A DNA stretch of 64,000 bases from Kryptolebias marmoratus (Eukaryota > Chordata > Actinopteri > Cyprinodontiformes > Rivulidae), in the NCBI RefSeq assembly GCF_001649575.2, contig NC_051448.1, positions 14,906,236 through 14,970,235 on the forward strand, given 5' to 3'. This document shows, piece after piece, positions 1 to 12,450 of this stretch (position 1 is its first letter; each line of letters opens with the position of its first letter). The notes below the pieces were generated by a model. It was not told the DNA's origin. It did no database searches and saw only the letters and a program-made list of their open reading frames with translations. The position numbers were made by a program, and so were the translations under genes.

Positions 1-570
1 CCAGCTTGTGCCATCCCTCACCATCTCACTGAGATGTTAAATCTGTTTTTGTCATCTCTGTCCCCCGTCGCACTGGTTTGCAGGTTCCTAGGCAGATGGT
101 GAGTGCATTTCATCGCTGGCTGACTTCTTTACCCATTTTCTCATCCACGGCTGCACTCACATTCCCAAGCATCTCCAACACCACGCTATTTTGAGGATCA
201 TTAATGAAAACAACGGAGCAGTCAGTGAACCCTTGTATGAGTGAAGCACATTTGGGTGTCGCTGCGGTCAGCTTCCTAGAGCGAGAGTAATGCTGCTTTT
301 GCTCATTAATGAACGCAGGCCTGAGCAGGCTTTAATCAGCCAGAGAGGAAAACTGATGAGATTATCTCTTAGTTAAGCAGCCCTCCTTGCATTTTGCCAT
401 GTTCTTTGGCACCTACACGTCCCATTAGAAATGTTTGGTCAGCAGTGCTGAGGGCAGCACACTGAACTTGTGTCGGACCATAATTAGCAACCCCCCTCTC
501 ACCCCACCACCACCTTCACATATCACAGTTCTGCTGGGCTGTGCTCTCTAGAGATGTACTCATCCTGTTG
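1..570. other. Upstream non-repeat stretch, candidate conserved non-coding sequence (about 100-480)
   Basis: There is no ORF of note and no recognisable repeat. Bases about 100-480 are less AT-rich than the surroundings and carry homeodomain-like TTAATGA and TTAATCAG motifs (attaatgaa occurs twice, near 200 and 306). The look is that of a vertebrate conserved non-coding element. This is inference from texture only. Confidence 0.3.

Positions 571-603
<33 letters not shown>
571..603. repeat. (AC)n(AT)n compound microsatellite
   Basis: A run of AC dinucleotides at 571-585 passes directly into AT dinucleotides to about 603. Confidence 0.95.
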
Positions 604-823
604 CCCCCAACCCTTCTAACCAGGAGAAAAATGTGCCCTCACACAAGCTCGAGGATTTGCGTAGACATAAATGCTTACACCACAACATACAAACAATAGA
701 AAATAATGGAGGTGCTTACATGTTACAAGTGTTTATTATGAGGCATTCACTGTTTTCATGACTTCACTTTTTCAGCTGGCTTAAAATGGAAAATAAAAGT
801 CTAAATCTAAAATCTAAACTTGC

Positions 824-1165
824 ATTCATTAAAGGAACACCTGCCACCATGAATGGAAAGGTTTTAAAAAAAAAAAACTTTTGTGTGATCTCTTTGAGTT
901 CAGTGTATGTGTTGGGGATGACTCTCGCCAACTACAACAGCAAAGTTAAGCTCAATATCTGTAAAAATTAGTAATCCATAGCTATTTGTGTGTTTGCTAT
1001 GATCAGTTAGCTGTGGCGGCCTTCTTGAATTGAGTTGGCTCCAAACATTAATCAGTTGTTGGTGTGCAGCCAGTGATTACTTTCTGAAAATTTTATTAAA
1101 ATGTGTCCAGTGGTTTATGAGATATTTTACTCAAAGACAGAAAAACTGTCAAATCCAGCAGAGAA
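824..1165 (+). repeat. Interspersed repeat family A, diverged + copy
   Basis: It carries the family's internal landmarks in order: gttggggatgactctcgcc, the phrase reading 'ctcaatatctgtaaaaatta', 'gatcagttagctgtggcggcc', 'gattactttctgaaa' and 'gtccagtggtttatgagata'. The same order recurs in copies at 5281, 24005, 26237, 30746, 36030 and 40050, and in reverse complement elsewhere. The end hairpin is degenerate here. Confidence 0.7.
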
Positions 1166-2067
1166 ACAAAAATATATTTATATCTTTTTTATTTAGCTTT
1201 TTCTGTGATTTCCCAATTATGTTCATTAACAATATTTATGCCTACAGACTTGGATGTTTGCCAGATAGTTAAATGTTTGCTAGAAAATGTATTAAATGAT
1301 ATGAAATTAGTACATGGAAGGAAATCCAAAAATATACCTGGATGTACTTACATCTTTAATTGATGTCATAACATTTACATCTTGTGGAACATTTACTCAC
1401 ATGCCAACAACATGCATCTAATTGAGGCAATTTGCAGAACAATGCAAGCACTATCTCTGATGCAATTTGCATCTGCATGTCAAAAAAGATTAAATTTAAT
1501 ATCCAAATGAGCTCAAATGAGCTATGCAAGAAGATTTTTCATATGTGTGTGTCTTCTCTGTGTAATCCACAGAGAAGTTAAAAAATTTTTTGGCTCATGC
1601 GCAACATTAAAACCCGAAACTATTCTAAGGAAAAAAAACACATGTACTTGTCTGCTGTTTGGATACAGTAACAAAATATAGGTGAAAGAAGCAGACTATA
1701 TTTAGTTAAATATTACGTTTTCTGATCTTCATCAAAGAGTAATCAGTTGCTGTTGCCTTTGGTTAAGAAATTTATTTGTTAGATAAAGTCAAACAAGTTA
1801 CACAATGTTTTGAGGTTTCAATAATCATGATTAATTGACACTCAGTTACTGTCAAGCTGCCTCCATGTCATCATATTAAATTTTGGTGAAGAAAGCCAAA
1901 AGTCAAAGTCTTCAATCACCAACATCAATTAAGTCCACAGGCTACAAAGATTTCTATGTTACTACAAAAAAAAAGAAAAATGCTCAAAAATCAGATAAAC
2001 TAGCATATCTAGTCACCTTGACTACAGTTGTCAAACTATTCCTAATGCAGTCAGGCCAAGTTTGTTG
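1166..2067. other. AT-rich upstream stretch, nothing recognised
   Basis: There is no supportable gene. Short A- and T-runs and near-repeated 'gagctcaaatgagct'-type sequence around 1506-1522 are all I see. Confidence 0.5.
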
Positions 2068-2195
2068 TTACATCCATTTATCCATCCATTTATCCATTTT
2101 CTTTACCAGCTTTTTCCTTTTTGGGTCACAGGGGAGCTGGTGCGAGAGGCAAGGTACATCCTGGATGAGTCACAAGTCCTTCACAGGTGTCCGTT
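2068..2195 (-). repeat. Fragment of the tRNA-headed SINE-like family, tail end
   Basis: CATCCATTTATCCATCC, then 'tttaccagc', 'gggtcacaggggagctggtg', 'gcgagaggcaaggta', 'catcctggatgagtcacaag'. This order matches the other minus-strand copies (42085, 44959). The tail is at the left, so the element reads on the minus strand. Confidence 0.6.
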
Positions 2196-3214
2196 ACAGT
2201 GCATCTACTAGGGTTTTCAATACTTCTCACAAACCAAAACCATGCAGGTATCAGTACCATAAGTTCATGTCAATTTCATCACTTTATGTAATGACGCTCT
2301 GTGCTTGGCACTAAATCTAGCAACTTTGCTGTGATTTTCATTTATCTATTTTTCTTTACTTTAATGCTGCCTGCCAAGCCACTGAAAACCACTTCTTGTG
2401 ATGGCCTGTAATTTTGCAACACCATCAAACATCTCAAAATGTCTGTCTCTAATTCCACTCCTCAGAGCAACCCCAGTGGTCTGTTAAGAGCCTTCAGTCA
2501 TGGTATTTGTACTGACTCACACTGGTTCACAATTGATCTTTTGTAAGTTTTCAAACAAATTATATTGAAGAATTGTTCCAGTTATACTAGTGTGTGGTGG
2601 TCACGGTCCAATTGTTTTTTGTTTTTTTTGCTTATATTTGAAGTAATATAAGGTTGATTGTTTGGAGGGGTATAAAAGTTATACAGTAGATAATAAAACA
2701 TATCTGTACAAGAACAGTTGTGACTAACTGCTTAGCATTTTTCTTAAACAATAAAACAGTCTGAGATTGCAATTAAACATCCATCCATCCATGCATATTC
2801 CAAAGGTGGCTATGATGGTCAAGCCATCATGGCCTCTAGCATATCCATAGTAGTCCACACTACTTCAGATATTTTCAAAAACAGAGATTTTTCTGCTGCC
2901 TTTGTTCCTCCAATCCACACATAAAATTTCTGGTGAGAAAAGCTGATATTAAAAAAAAAAAAGTTTGACAAATGGAAGCTTTGTAAAGACTTGTTTTCTG
3001 GTGTGCCCGTAAACAAAGCAGGTACAGATATTTTTAGGAAACAATGGTATAGCAACAAAATTTGCACATGCCCAAAATCAGTTGGTGCTTCAGAAAACAC
3101 AAACAAAAAAATAATTTTTCATACTGATGGCCATTTGTTTATTTTAATATGTGTGGACAGAAAAAATATAAATTAAGAAAAAAAAATATTTAAACAAATT
3201 TCTAGAGTAGTGTA
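2196..3214. other. AT-rich upstream stretch with a small imperfect hairpin
   Basis: No gene supported. 2808-2832 (ggctatgatgg ... ccatcatggcc) can fold into an 11-bp imperfect stem with a short loop, just after a CATCCATCC tract at 2780-2791. Confidence 0.4.
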
Positions 3215-3340
3215 GATGAGGCCTAAATCTCTCCAGCAAAGTCTGGTTCTTCTCTGGGTCTTTTTCTGAGGGAACCATGTCTGAAACACTTCCCTGATGT
3301 CCTGAAGGCATCCTTACACTGTGCCCAAACCAGAACAACT
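3215..3340 (-). pseudogene. Degenerate LINE 3'-end fragment
   Basis: The minus strand encodes WFGHSVRMPSG, resembling the WFRHLVRMPPG of the clearer LINE remnant at 53280-53880. After it comes a frame-disrupted region containing NQTLLERF, positionally like PRTCWRDY. Too short and diverged for more than a tentative call. Confidence 0.4.
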
Positions 3341-4440
3341 TCTGTCAATGGAGAGAGGCAGGAACTCAGTCTCATTTTTTTTTTGCTTGCCACCATTTGG
3401 CTGGTTTCCGTGAACAGTCATCACTGTGGTGCACATGCAAAAAGAGGGCAGAAAGCAGTGCTGGTCAAGGTTTATTTGGCCAAGCTTCAAATCAGAGTTG
3501 ACTATTTCTTTTTAAAAAAGTGCCTGTTGAATTGCATGCAGTTATTAGTAATATTTAATTGGATATGAAGTTATTGGCATTTTCCCAAATACACACTAGG
3601 ATGAGCTGTCGGCTCATACGACCCTTTTGGAGATCAGAAATAAACCTTCCGTCAGTATAACTGATATCTATAAATGTTGTGTGATTTTACAAATCCAAGT
3701 TGCTAAATTTGGGGTAAACAGCTAAATATTTAAAAACAGGTGAAATCAACTTTATTAAAGTAGAAGTTGTTTGTTCATATTGACAGCATGATGTGTGACG
3801 GGGTGACTCCAGGACCGGAGCAACAAGCAATCCAGACACAAACAGTGATGTGCACTCTGAATTTCTGTTGTTATTTCAAGCCACTTGCGAAAGGAGACAA
3901 CTTAAAAGACGAACAGGGGAGCAGATGGCAGAGCCTTTATTACCTCACATCTAAACCAGAGTGCAAAATAGAAAAGCCCGTGGTTACACGTCGACTGTTT
4001 CAAGCTTTGTTTGACCATTCGATTACTTTTTCATGGCCACATCAGAAGGCAATGTTGGGTGAAAATAAGGGACACAGGATGATGTGATGCCGCCGGCGAA
4101 ACAGTTTTTTTTATTGGACACAGATTACAGAAACATAAACAAAACTAAGCTTGGGGTAAAATACTTTTTTCCCCCCAAGATCTAATAAAGGAAAGTTCAC
4201 ATTTTGAAAATATATACATTACGTATTTGTTAAGCTTTTTGTCCGCCACAACTGTAAGCAGCATGTTGCCTTTTTTTTAAATGTCCCGATAGAGAAAAGT
4301 GATTAGAATTCAGCATCCACGGAAGTGAAAATCCAGCTGTGTAAATCAAATCTGCTGCCTTATGAAGTAGAGGCAACAACAATTTTGAGAGCGATATGCA
4401 ATATTCATTGTTCATAAAAAATTAATTTGTTTGCTTGCAA
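3341..4440. other. Upstream stretch with one unassigned 106-codon ORF
   Basis: An open frame on + at 3767-4087 encodes 106 residues with no domain I recognise (several Cys, C-terminal PHQKAMLGENKGHRMM). Its base composition is slightly richer than the flanks. There is no promoter, splice or family evidence, so I do not call it a gene. Confidence 0.3.
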
Positions 4441-5110
4441 GTCAGCCCAAAGTGATTGTGGCTATTTTTTCATTCATATCTATGCCAAATCCTTCTGAAG
4501 AGAGTGGCATTTGTATTTCCTTCACACACACACATTGCTTTACTTCGTAGCTCTTTGCTGTTGCCCCCTGGCATCACTGCGGTTTCAGTGAGAGCTCAGA
4601 TTCACAATGAAGCTTTCAGATAAAAATACAAAAATCAGGCCCAGGATCCGCTCCAGATAAAGAAAATAATCGCGCCGTAATTGCGTCTTTTATGAAACAG
4701 CCAATTATCTCTCACACAGGTACAAACAGTGATTACTAATGGCCTTTTGAGCGGTAGAGGTTGGGCTAGTGTGTAATTTAGAGCTGATCTGAGGCCTGCT
4801 GAAAAACACAAACCAACGGCAGAGAGTCACTTTGGAGTGAGGATTTCCTCTGTCGCTGTTTACCTTTAATTCGATCTGCAGTTGGTAATGTAATTTACTG
4901 TCTGTTGAGTGCAATGTGTTGTGAAATGAACGCACCCAGAATGAGATCTGGGAGATTTATGCTTTTTGGCCCAGCGCAGCTAACACAGGCTTTGCTTTAC
5001 CCTCTTTACAGAAAGATAATTATATTTTCAGACACTGAGCCAAGTAGCGCTGCATACTAAACTGCATGGGGATCTTATTTACTATGCAGCTGAGGAGGTT
5101 TATATATTCA
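4441..5110. other. Repeat-free stretch, candidate conserved non-coding sequence
   Basis: No repeats or gene recognised. 4560-5100 has balanced base composition with well-defined words such as 'cgcgccgtaattgcgtc' and 'ctgatctgaggcctgctg', unlike the AT-rich flanks. Possible regulatory element; inference only. Confidence 0.25.
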
Positions 5111-5280
5111 GAATCTGTCTGTCCTTATGTGTTTTTGATTAACACGATACTGAAAATCCAAATGGATCAAAAAAAGAAAAAAAAAAACTAAAAACAAATC
5201 TATGAATGTTCTTGTTTTAATGGAAGAGTAAATGTGCATTTTTTTTCTCCCATGTTTTTCCTGAACAATGACTAAGTACG

Positions 5281-5750
5281 ATTAAAGGCCTAGCAATCTT
5301 TGAAATAATTGCATATCGCCCGCCACCTTACATGCCAGAGTTTTGGACTAAGATCAGCTTATGTTAAGAAATGTAGCTGTTTTTGGATAAACTGAGAAAA
5401 TAACATTAAAAAGCTCAATTTAATTTTATATTGCAGGATGGCAAGGTCAGAATATGTGTTGTGAATGACTCTCAGCTACTTCCACAACAAGTTTTATCTC
5501 AATATCTTGAGATATTGAAAACCTGACTGAGGTATAGCCATGTTTCTGTCGGCTAATGTTGATGAGCTGTGGCAGCCCTGTTTTTTTAATTGACTCTAAA
5601 AGGTAATCAGTTATAGATGTATAGCCAATGATTACTTTCTGAAGGTTTCGTTAAAAATTGTCTAAAGGTTCATGAGATATTTTGGTAACAGACAGACACT
5701 GGCAAAAAACATTATTGCCCGCCTTTCACCTTTAGACAACGGGCGATGAC
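5281..5750 (+). repeat. Interspersed repeat family A, + copy with both ends
   Basis: It starts attaaaggcctagcaatc, then 'catatcgcccgccaccttac' and 'atgccagagttttgga'. It runs through the landmarks (bases 5475-5700) to a 3' end reading 'cattattgcccgcctttcac' and then 'acgggcgatgac', where the two GC-rich words can pair as a hairpin. No coding capacity. Confidence 0.75.
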
Positions 5751-8215
5751 AATCTAACAAACTCAGCATGTGCTCAAATTAATGTAATCATAGCTAAATA
5801 TATAACACATGTAGGATTTTGTTTTCAATATTATATACTACTGAACAGCTATTAGACTGAGTTGTGAAAAGTGGGTCATTCCTGAATATTTATTGTTACA
5901 ACCATGTTATATTGATGATCTTTCTCTTGTATTCAAGATAGACAAATTGTCGTCCATCATCAGGAGGACATAGATGTCCAAGGTGATTTTGGGGACACTA
6001 CAGGAAGTATTATTGAAATTATTAAATGGCAAAAGCTAAGTGTTGCACTTTGTGAATAACCTTGTTTTTAACAAGTAATCAATATGTCAAATGCAGAGTA
6101 CAGCTTGTTATGATATCTTGCTTGATCAGAAAATTGTACGTCCGACCCCTGGCTGGCTCGCCAATAATGTTTGAGGCAGGGGTTACGTCATAATCAAACA
6201 AAGGACTCAAGGACTGAACGCTGAAGAGAATTCACTGTATTTGGACAATCATGGTTTCACATTGTTTGAACAGCAATGCTGTCTGGATCTCTGTCCCTGA
6301 GAGTAACATTTTAACCTTTATATTCTCTCTCTGTGGCAAAAGCAGGACACAAGATTCCACTCTTCACATCTGAGCATGGTAGACATTGTGACCCCAGGCC
6401 GGTTTCTCTGAGTCACTGTGACCAAAACAATGATAACCACGGCACTTCGCTTTCAATGACATGTCTTTGTTTTCATAGTTGCAAGAAGGAAAAGTTTGTG
6501 ATTTAGCTTGCTCATGGGTTGCTGGTCTCAGAAGTGAGACGTTGTCCAGCTTAACTGGACATAAAATGCTCCATTTCCCTACATGCTCAGTTCAGTTTGT
6601 TTTTATCAGCTGGTAATAGTTGAGCTCTGTTTACACATTTATATGCAGTGTCTGTCATATAAAGACTTAACAGACAACTCAAGATTGCTAGTGACTCATT
6701 GAACTATGTTTAAAAGCAGGGCACAGAAAATACACTCACAGAAGTCTTGAGTCATTCCTCATTTCCTTGTATCTTACCTCCAATTTTTCATGAAGAATTT
6801 TCTACATTTTCACTAATTTCAGAGCCTTTTTGTAGGGTTCCCCCATGATACATTTTTTTGTTGTTTGTTTGTTCTGTGAGACATTGTACAGTTCAAAATA
6901 AAGAAATATTTTAATATGCCACGTTTTGTTGTACTTTAAGATATTTTGATGAGATTTTTTTTCCCCCTAGCGATAGTGGAACAAAAATGTATGTTAGTGT
7001 TCTTGAGTAGTCTAGCATTTTAGGGATTTCTGCATGTCTTCATAGTTTTTATTATTATTATTTTTATTATTATTGTTATTTTCAGTCCAATACTTGATTA
7101 TATTTAGATTTTTATTTTTATTTTTTTCATTTTTGGTTTGTTAAGCCTCTTAACTCTGACCAATGATTCAGGTGTAAAAAGGCTCCTTAACTTAAGAGAT
7201 GAAGCAGTGTTGTGTTGATTCATAACAGACAACTTAGCAAAGAACCAGTTTTTAATCAAATATTTTAGCCACTTTGTTACTATCAGCCCATCACAAACAC
7301 ACAGTTTGTACCCATTTCTTTAACTGGCAATAAAAAAACCCCACCAACGATAAACACAGTTTGACACATAAAATGGCATTTTAGGACCAACAAGGGGATT
7401 CCTAAAAAGTAAGCTGGAAACTTGCCACACTGTGGATGATCAACTGAAAGACGACGTATCTCTCAGGTCCCAAGTCAGATCTTTGCTGGCTACTGCTTAT
7501 CTGCTGCAGATAGCTTTTTGAGCCTGACACTTCTTGTTTTGTCTTCTATAAGTCTACATTCATCATGTTTTAAGGCACACATATCCCGTACCTGTGGTCA
7601 GGTACAAGGACTGGATTAACAATGAGTGAAAAAGCAGTGGTCTGGACCCTTTTTATTCACATAACCTTTGGTAGTCTGAACACAATCTGTCCTGAGCCAG
7701 GATGTAGGACCTTTTTTTTACCTGGACTTCTCATGGAAAAAACAAAACATTTATGTCAGCTGCCAGATGATTGAAGAACACTAAATAGCCACCCTGAAGT
7801 CTATTCTGATGTTTATTTTTTTGATTTTGTTCTCAACTAAAACTTTTAATGGACCGTTTTTCATAACCTTTCTCAATAATAGTGTTTATTTTGTTCAGAT
7901 TTTATTATTCAGAGTAAATTACCAGGACACTTCATGGTTAATTTCTTTTTAGTTCATTTGTTCTGATTGTTTTAGAGCTGATTGTACCTTTTGTGTTCAT
8001 CGTTTAGTAAAATGTGCTGTCTCAATCACAAGACAATAGCCTGAGCACCATTAAGGATAAAGAAATTGAGAATGCTTTAAAACCTTTTGACATATCAATA
8101 TTTAATTGTGAATCTCGTCTGGGAGTGTGCTTGTCAAGGTAAAAATAATAATAAAAAAATACTCAACATATTCTTGAATAATTAAAATGTTGTATTTGTG
8201 TTTTTATTTCAGTTC
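5751..8215. other. AT-rich upstream stretch, nothing firmly recognised
   Basis: It contains T-rich and ATT-rich tracts (for example 7047-7085) but no gene. A more structured segment at about 6140-6360 ('ctggctggctcgccaataat', 'ggactcaaggactgaacgc') has the look of an LTR or other repeat, but I cannot define its ends. Confidence 0.4.
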
Positions 8216-8600
8216 AAGCATCACATCGTCATCTTCACACAGCAGATGAAATACAACAATTTTAAGCTCCGCGTGGTAAAAATGAACCTCCTTGTTTTTT
8301 GTACAATAGATATCAGGTCAATTTAATTAGAGAAGTAAGTTCATACAGCTTAATTAGAAAGCCACGTTAACTCTGTGCTGTCTCACCAAAATGGCCGTGA
8401 AAGAATCAATCTGATGAGTTGGGACGAATCACCGGGGAGAACGGCTGATCAATAGGCCATTAGGAAGTTCTCCCCTGTTAAAACGAATAGCTGCAGCATG
8501 GCTGAATTGAGGCAGACAAAATAGCTTCCTTTAATCACAATAAAATGAATAAATTGATTAACTTGTGTTTTAATCATAGGGGCAGATAAAAAAAAATCCA
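8216..8600. promoter_or_regulatory. Candidate conserved non-coding element upstream of mdga2
   Basis: This stretch is free of repeats and dense in TAAT-core and homeodomain-like words: 'caatttaattagagaag', 'cagcttaattagaaagccac', 'aaattgattaacttg'. It also has 'caccaaaatggccgtgaaag' and 'cggctgatcaataggcc'. This texture is typical of deeply conserved vertebrate developmental enhancers. Not confirmed by alignment. Confidence 0.4.
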
Positions 8601-8944
8601 TCCTTGAGGCATATAAACATGTCTGAACACTGTGAGCTTTTCACACTGCTGGCATGTTTCCCAAAGCTTCAAATGTGCAGGTAAATTCACACTACTCCGC
8701 CGACTTCATTGACTGTTCAACCTTTGTGGAGGCCACCCGTGAAATCTCACCGGGGGACGTAAAAACAAAGGGCTGTGATTTCTGGATTCAGATCCTGATA
8801 CCACGGCTTCTGCAAACCACTGCGCCTCATTGTGAGATCTACCTCTTTTCACCCCAGTTATGTGTATAAATTCTGCCGACAGGCCTCCTGCGGCTGTGAA
8901 TACAGAGTGTGTCAGAGTGCCGCTACCCAGGGAAAAACGGGGGT

Positions 8945-8947
<3 letters not shown>
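8601..8947. other. Unassigned upstream stretch
   Basis: A 71-codon ORF at 8654-8869 on + has no recognised domain and is taken as chance. Nothing else seen. Confidence 0.4.

Positions 8948-8976
<29 letters not shown>
8948..8976. repeat. (GA)n microsatellite
   Basis: Uninterrupted AG/GA dinucleotides for about 29 bases. Confidence 0.95.
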
Positions 8977-8980
<4 letters not shown>

Positions 8981-9434
8981 CATCTGAACAATAGAAACAC
9001 ACGTCACGCCTGTCAGAAGTGCCTTTTATTTTTACAGTGAGACCAAGTACTGCCTTTCAGCATGAAATCATATGCTAGTCCATGTTAGAATATACTCAGG
9101 ATGATGGGTTTTCTCAGCAGAAAGCCAGAAAAAGTCCCTAATGAAGTCAGGTGCTTTTAGAAGTAGAACCGCAAACATGAGCACAGAAAGCAGAAGTGAT
9201 GCTGTTCCTGGTAGCGTAACAGATCCAGGTTATTGTCACAAATATCTGATTTTTGGGGGTTATGTGAAGCACTGACACTAAGTCAACAAAGCTTTATTAT
9301 ACTATAACCTTCATGAACCACTCATATAAAGAAGTTCTATTTTGTTTTATTATAATTTGCAACTCAAAAGTATTTCAGTTAAACCATGAAGCCAAATATT
9401 AATGCCAGTTTCCTATTTTCTTCATGCCTTCTAA

Positions 9435-9535
9435 ATGATCTTAAAGGGATAGTTCAGATCATTTGAAGAGGGGCTCCGTGGTAAAGTTATGAACTTTTAA
9501 TATCATACCTGTTGTAAATAGTTTCACAGAACTCC
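9435..9535. repeat. Fragment of a fish interspersed repeat ('aaagggatagttcagatc' type)
   Basis: ttaaagggatagttcagatc followed by 'atttgaagaggggctc' matches, from memory, the start of a non-autonomous element common in percomorph fish. The matching opposite end is not visible, so the right boundary is arbitrary. Confidence 0.4.
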
Positions 9536-11379
9536 ATTTCAAATGATTTTAGATTTAAAAATACACAAGACAAAGAACAGAAAAATACAGATATGCAGGT
9601 ATTTTAACAAGTCAGTCAGTTTCTTGTTTGACACAGGTGCAGGAAGAAAAGCAGGACCCTACAGCTCCGACTCCAGGGGAGGTGTATTGTTGAGTTTATT
9701 GTTTTTGCATGAACTGTTCATCATTTATTGTACTTTTATAAATGTGCATGCTAACTATACTTTGTTTGCTAAGAAGCCCTCACGTCATTACATGCCGCCT
9801 TGAACTGTGCTCTGATATTAAGATTGATGTTCCTTCTTTGTCTTTTAGCCTGAAAGACATTGTCTTCATGAATAAAACGAATAAATCATCCGATCGTGGA
9901 ACAATTTGCTGTTTCACATTGGGCAGTTTTAAACAAACTCAGGTTTAGACAAACTTCCATATGTGTGTTGTATGTTTAAGCTTAGAGTTGTGGATGCAAA
10001 CTCGTCACTGACGATGGTTTCTAGAAGGGTTCTAAACCTTCCGATGGGATCACCACAACATATAATGTGGCTTTTTTCGAGGCTTTTGTATTTTTCCTAA
10101 ATTCATCATCGTATAATGGCAGGGGGGATGTCTTAAGGCTGAAAATTGAAATGTAACTGAGGTATCATGATGATCAAGGGTTTTGTCACAGTAACCCAGA
10201 GAAAACTAGTTGGAGCCAGAATACCTACCACTGCTATGATAACATGTTCATCTGTGAAGGTAATGTCTGCGTTTTTAATATACTCTGTGTTTGCCCTAAA
10301 GATAATGAGAAGAACAGAAAAAAATAATTATAATGCTACTTTAAAGGAGAGAGATCCAGATTGCAAGACTGTCTGAACCACGTGAAATAAGAATAACAAT
10401 TGTTCAAATAAATTATATCCAACTGTCAATCCTTGTATCTTTTGTTTAATGATGACATAAAAAAAAAACAAAAAAAAAAAACAACCTCAATAGAGAATGT
10501 GGCAAAACCTTTTGAAGATACTTATATATGAACTGTTGAGACTAAACCACCTAAAGTTCTTTACAAATGATTTATTTACAGATCTTTGATGTATTTGCAC
10601 GCATAGCTCTTCGCGGTGAGTCAAATCCCTCTCTGTCGTAACTTCTGAGAGACTTTCTCACTAACAGCTCACATACCGTTCTTTGAAATACGCCTCACTG
10701 TTTTAAAAAAAAAAAAAAAAAAATCGGGCTCTTGTTGCCCCGGTTTCAAACAAACCTCATTAAGGGGGGGGGGGAATGAAATGAGCGCATTTATTTTTCA
10801 ATAAGCAGTTTTGTTTCCTTGTTTTAGCAAAACCGAAAACAAGGAAAACGAGACACTGTTTTCATTTCAAACCTCAGTTCTGTCTTACAGAGTGTTGTGA
10901 AAGAAGGAAGTGATGCAACACAGTGGTAAACAAGCTGCTGTTCCAACATTGCTTGAAATATCGTACGCTGCTTTCACTGAGTTCAAAAACTCGCAAACAT
11001 TTGGGCTATGTTTGGTTAAACATAAAGAACAAATCATTTTCAAACTACTACACAAACTTTTAAACACTTTTTCTTCTTTGCAGTCGAGGTACCTAAAGGA
11101 AAACGAGGCGACAGATTTGTCAGTAAACATAGATTCAATTTGTGCCTGTCTGTGTCTTTGAATTGTTTATGGAGACTAATATTTCCATTCGTTGAACTAT
11201 GATTATTATTCAGCAAACAAAGTTCCCTGACAAAGTCCCAAGCCTAAAAGTGTGCTGTGTTCAAAAGACAACCAGCAACCATGAGTCATCATCATCATCA
11301 CTTCATTTGCAGCAGAAAAATGGCAGTTTTATTGCTTGCCTTTCACGGCGAAGAGCAAACATGTACTCGCCTCTGTGTG
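9536..11379. other. Upstream stretch with homopolymer runs, no gene
   Basis: It holds poly-A runs (10459-10482, interrupted; 10705-10723) and an 11-base G run at 10764-10774. Several 60-85 codon ORFs (for example 9543-9803, 10910-11161) show no family features and overlap on both strands, so I treat them as chance. Confidence 0.45.
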
Positions 11380-11550
11380 TGTGTGTGTGTTCATTTGTCT
11401 GACTGTTAGCAAAACCTCATCAGAACCAGTGGACAGATTTGAATGAAACTAACATCTATAACTGATTACCTTTTGGATTCAACCTGATTCAAGATGGCTG
11501 CCACAACTATTCCACCTGGCATGCCAGGTGGTGGGTAAATTGCATCTCTG
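11380..11550 (-). repeat. Interspersed repeat family A, partial minus copy
   Basis: A (GT)n tract, then the reverse-complement landmarks: 'agcaaaacctcatcagaacc', 'agtggacagatttgaatgaa', 'tgattaccttttggattcaa' and 'caagatggctgccacaac', ending 'ctggcatgccaggtggtggg'. It joins the end sequence early, so the middle units are missing. Confidence 0.7.
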
Positions 11551-12134
11551 TTTTATTGTTTGTTTTTTTTTTTTCATAATGACTATATTTTAGTCAACAA
11601 TAGGATAAACCTAATGAAACCTTTATATGTCTCTCCTGGATTCTCAATTGGTAATGGCTATAGATCATCACCACTTTGCACTTGCTAATTAAGAGCTCTT
11701 TATTTTAATAAAGATTGCTTTTTTTTCCCCTCTCCACCACAGTCTGAAGGAAAGTTACAGTAAGGGGGCCACAAGCATGAAACAGAGGCGCCGTCATCAT
11801 TTGCCCTTTATCAAAATTCATCTTTTCTAAAATCTTTCTGCTAGCATGGGTTATACATATTTTCGAATTAAAACGTTCCCCAGCATTGGCACACAGTGAG
11901 CGATTATAGCGGTATTATGCATGCAGAGTCAGGAATGTGCAGTGTTTATGTCAACTGCAACAAGAAATTGCATCTCATACCCCCTATGCTTTCTTGTGCC
12001 TTGGTTGGATGATGCAAATTTCACCAGCTAGCTTAAAAACTCTTCTGCTTAATCAGAGGGAAATGTATCGAATGGTGATTTGAACTTTAAATCTTTTTTT
12101 TGGAATCTGCATGCTCAGCGCTACAGTGAGCTTT
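11551..12134. other. Unassigned upstream stretch
   Basis: No gene and no clear repeat. 11820-12010 has a moderately complex, repeat-free texture but gives no firm call. Confidence 0.35.
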
Positions 12135-12450
12135 TATCGCCCGCTGCTGAAAAGCAAAGGCGGATAACTGTGTTTTTGCCTGTCTCTGTGGGTGTGTTTA
12201 TGAGTCTGTCTGGGAGCAAAGTATCTCATGCACCACCAGACAAATTTGAATGAAACTTTCAGGGAATAATCCTTGGATGTACATCTATAAATGAATAACT
12301 TTTGAAATCAACAGATATCAAGCTAAAATTTAGTTTAGTAGTAGCTGAGACTGATGCCCAACACATACTTTAAGTGCTATCATATTGCACAAAATCCTTG
12401 CTTAAAACTTTAGCATTAGTCAGTATGCATACCATTATCTTTAAGGTTTG
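12135..12450 (-). repeat. Interspersed repeat family A, minus copy
   Basis: It opens with the family's hairpin end ('atcgcccgctgctgaaaagc' then 'aaggcggataac'), then 'caccagacaaatttgaatg', 'aaactttcagggaataatcc', 'ggatgtacatctataaatg' and 'gctaaaatttagtttagtag'. Confidence 0.7.
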
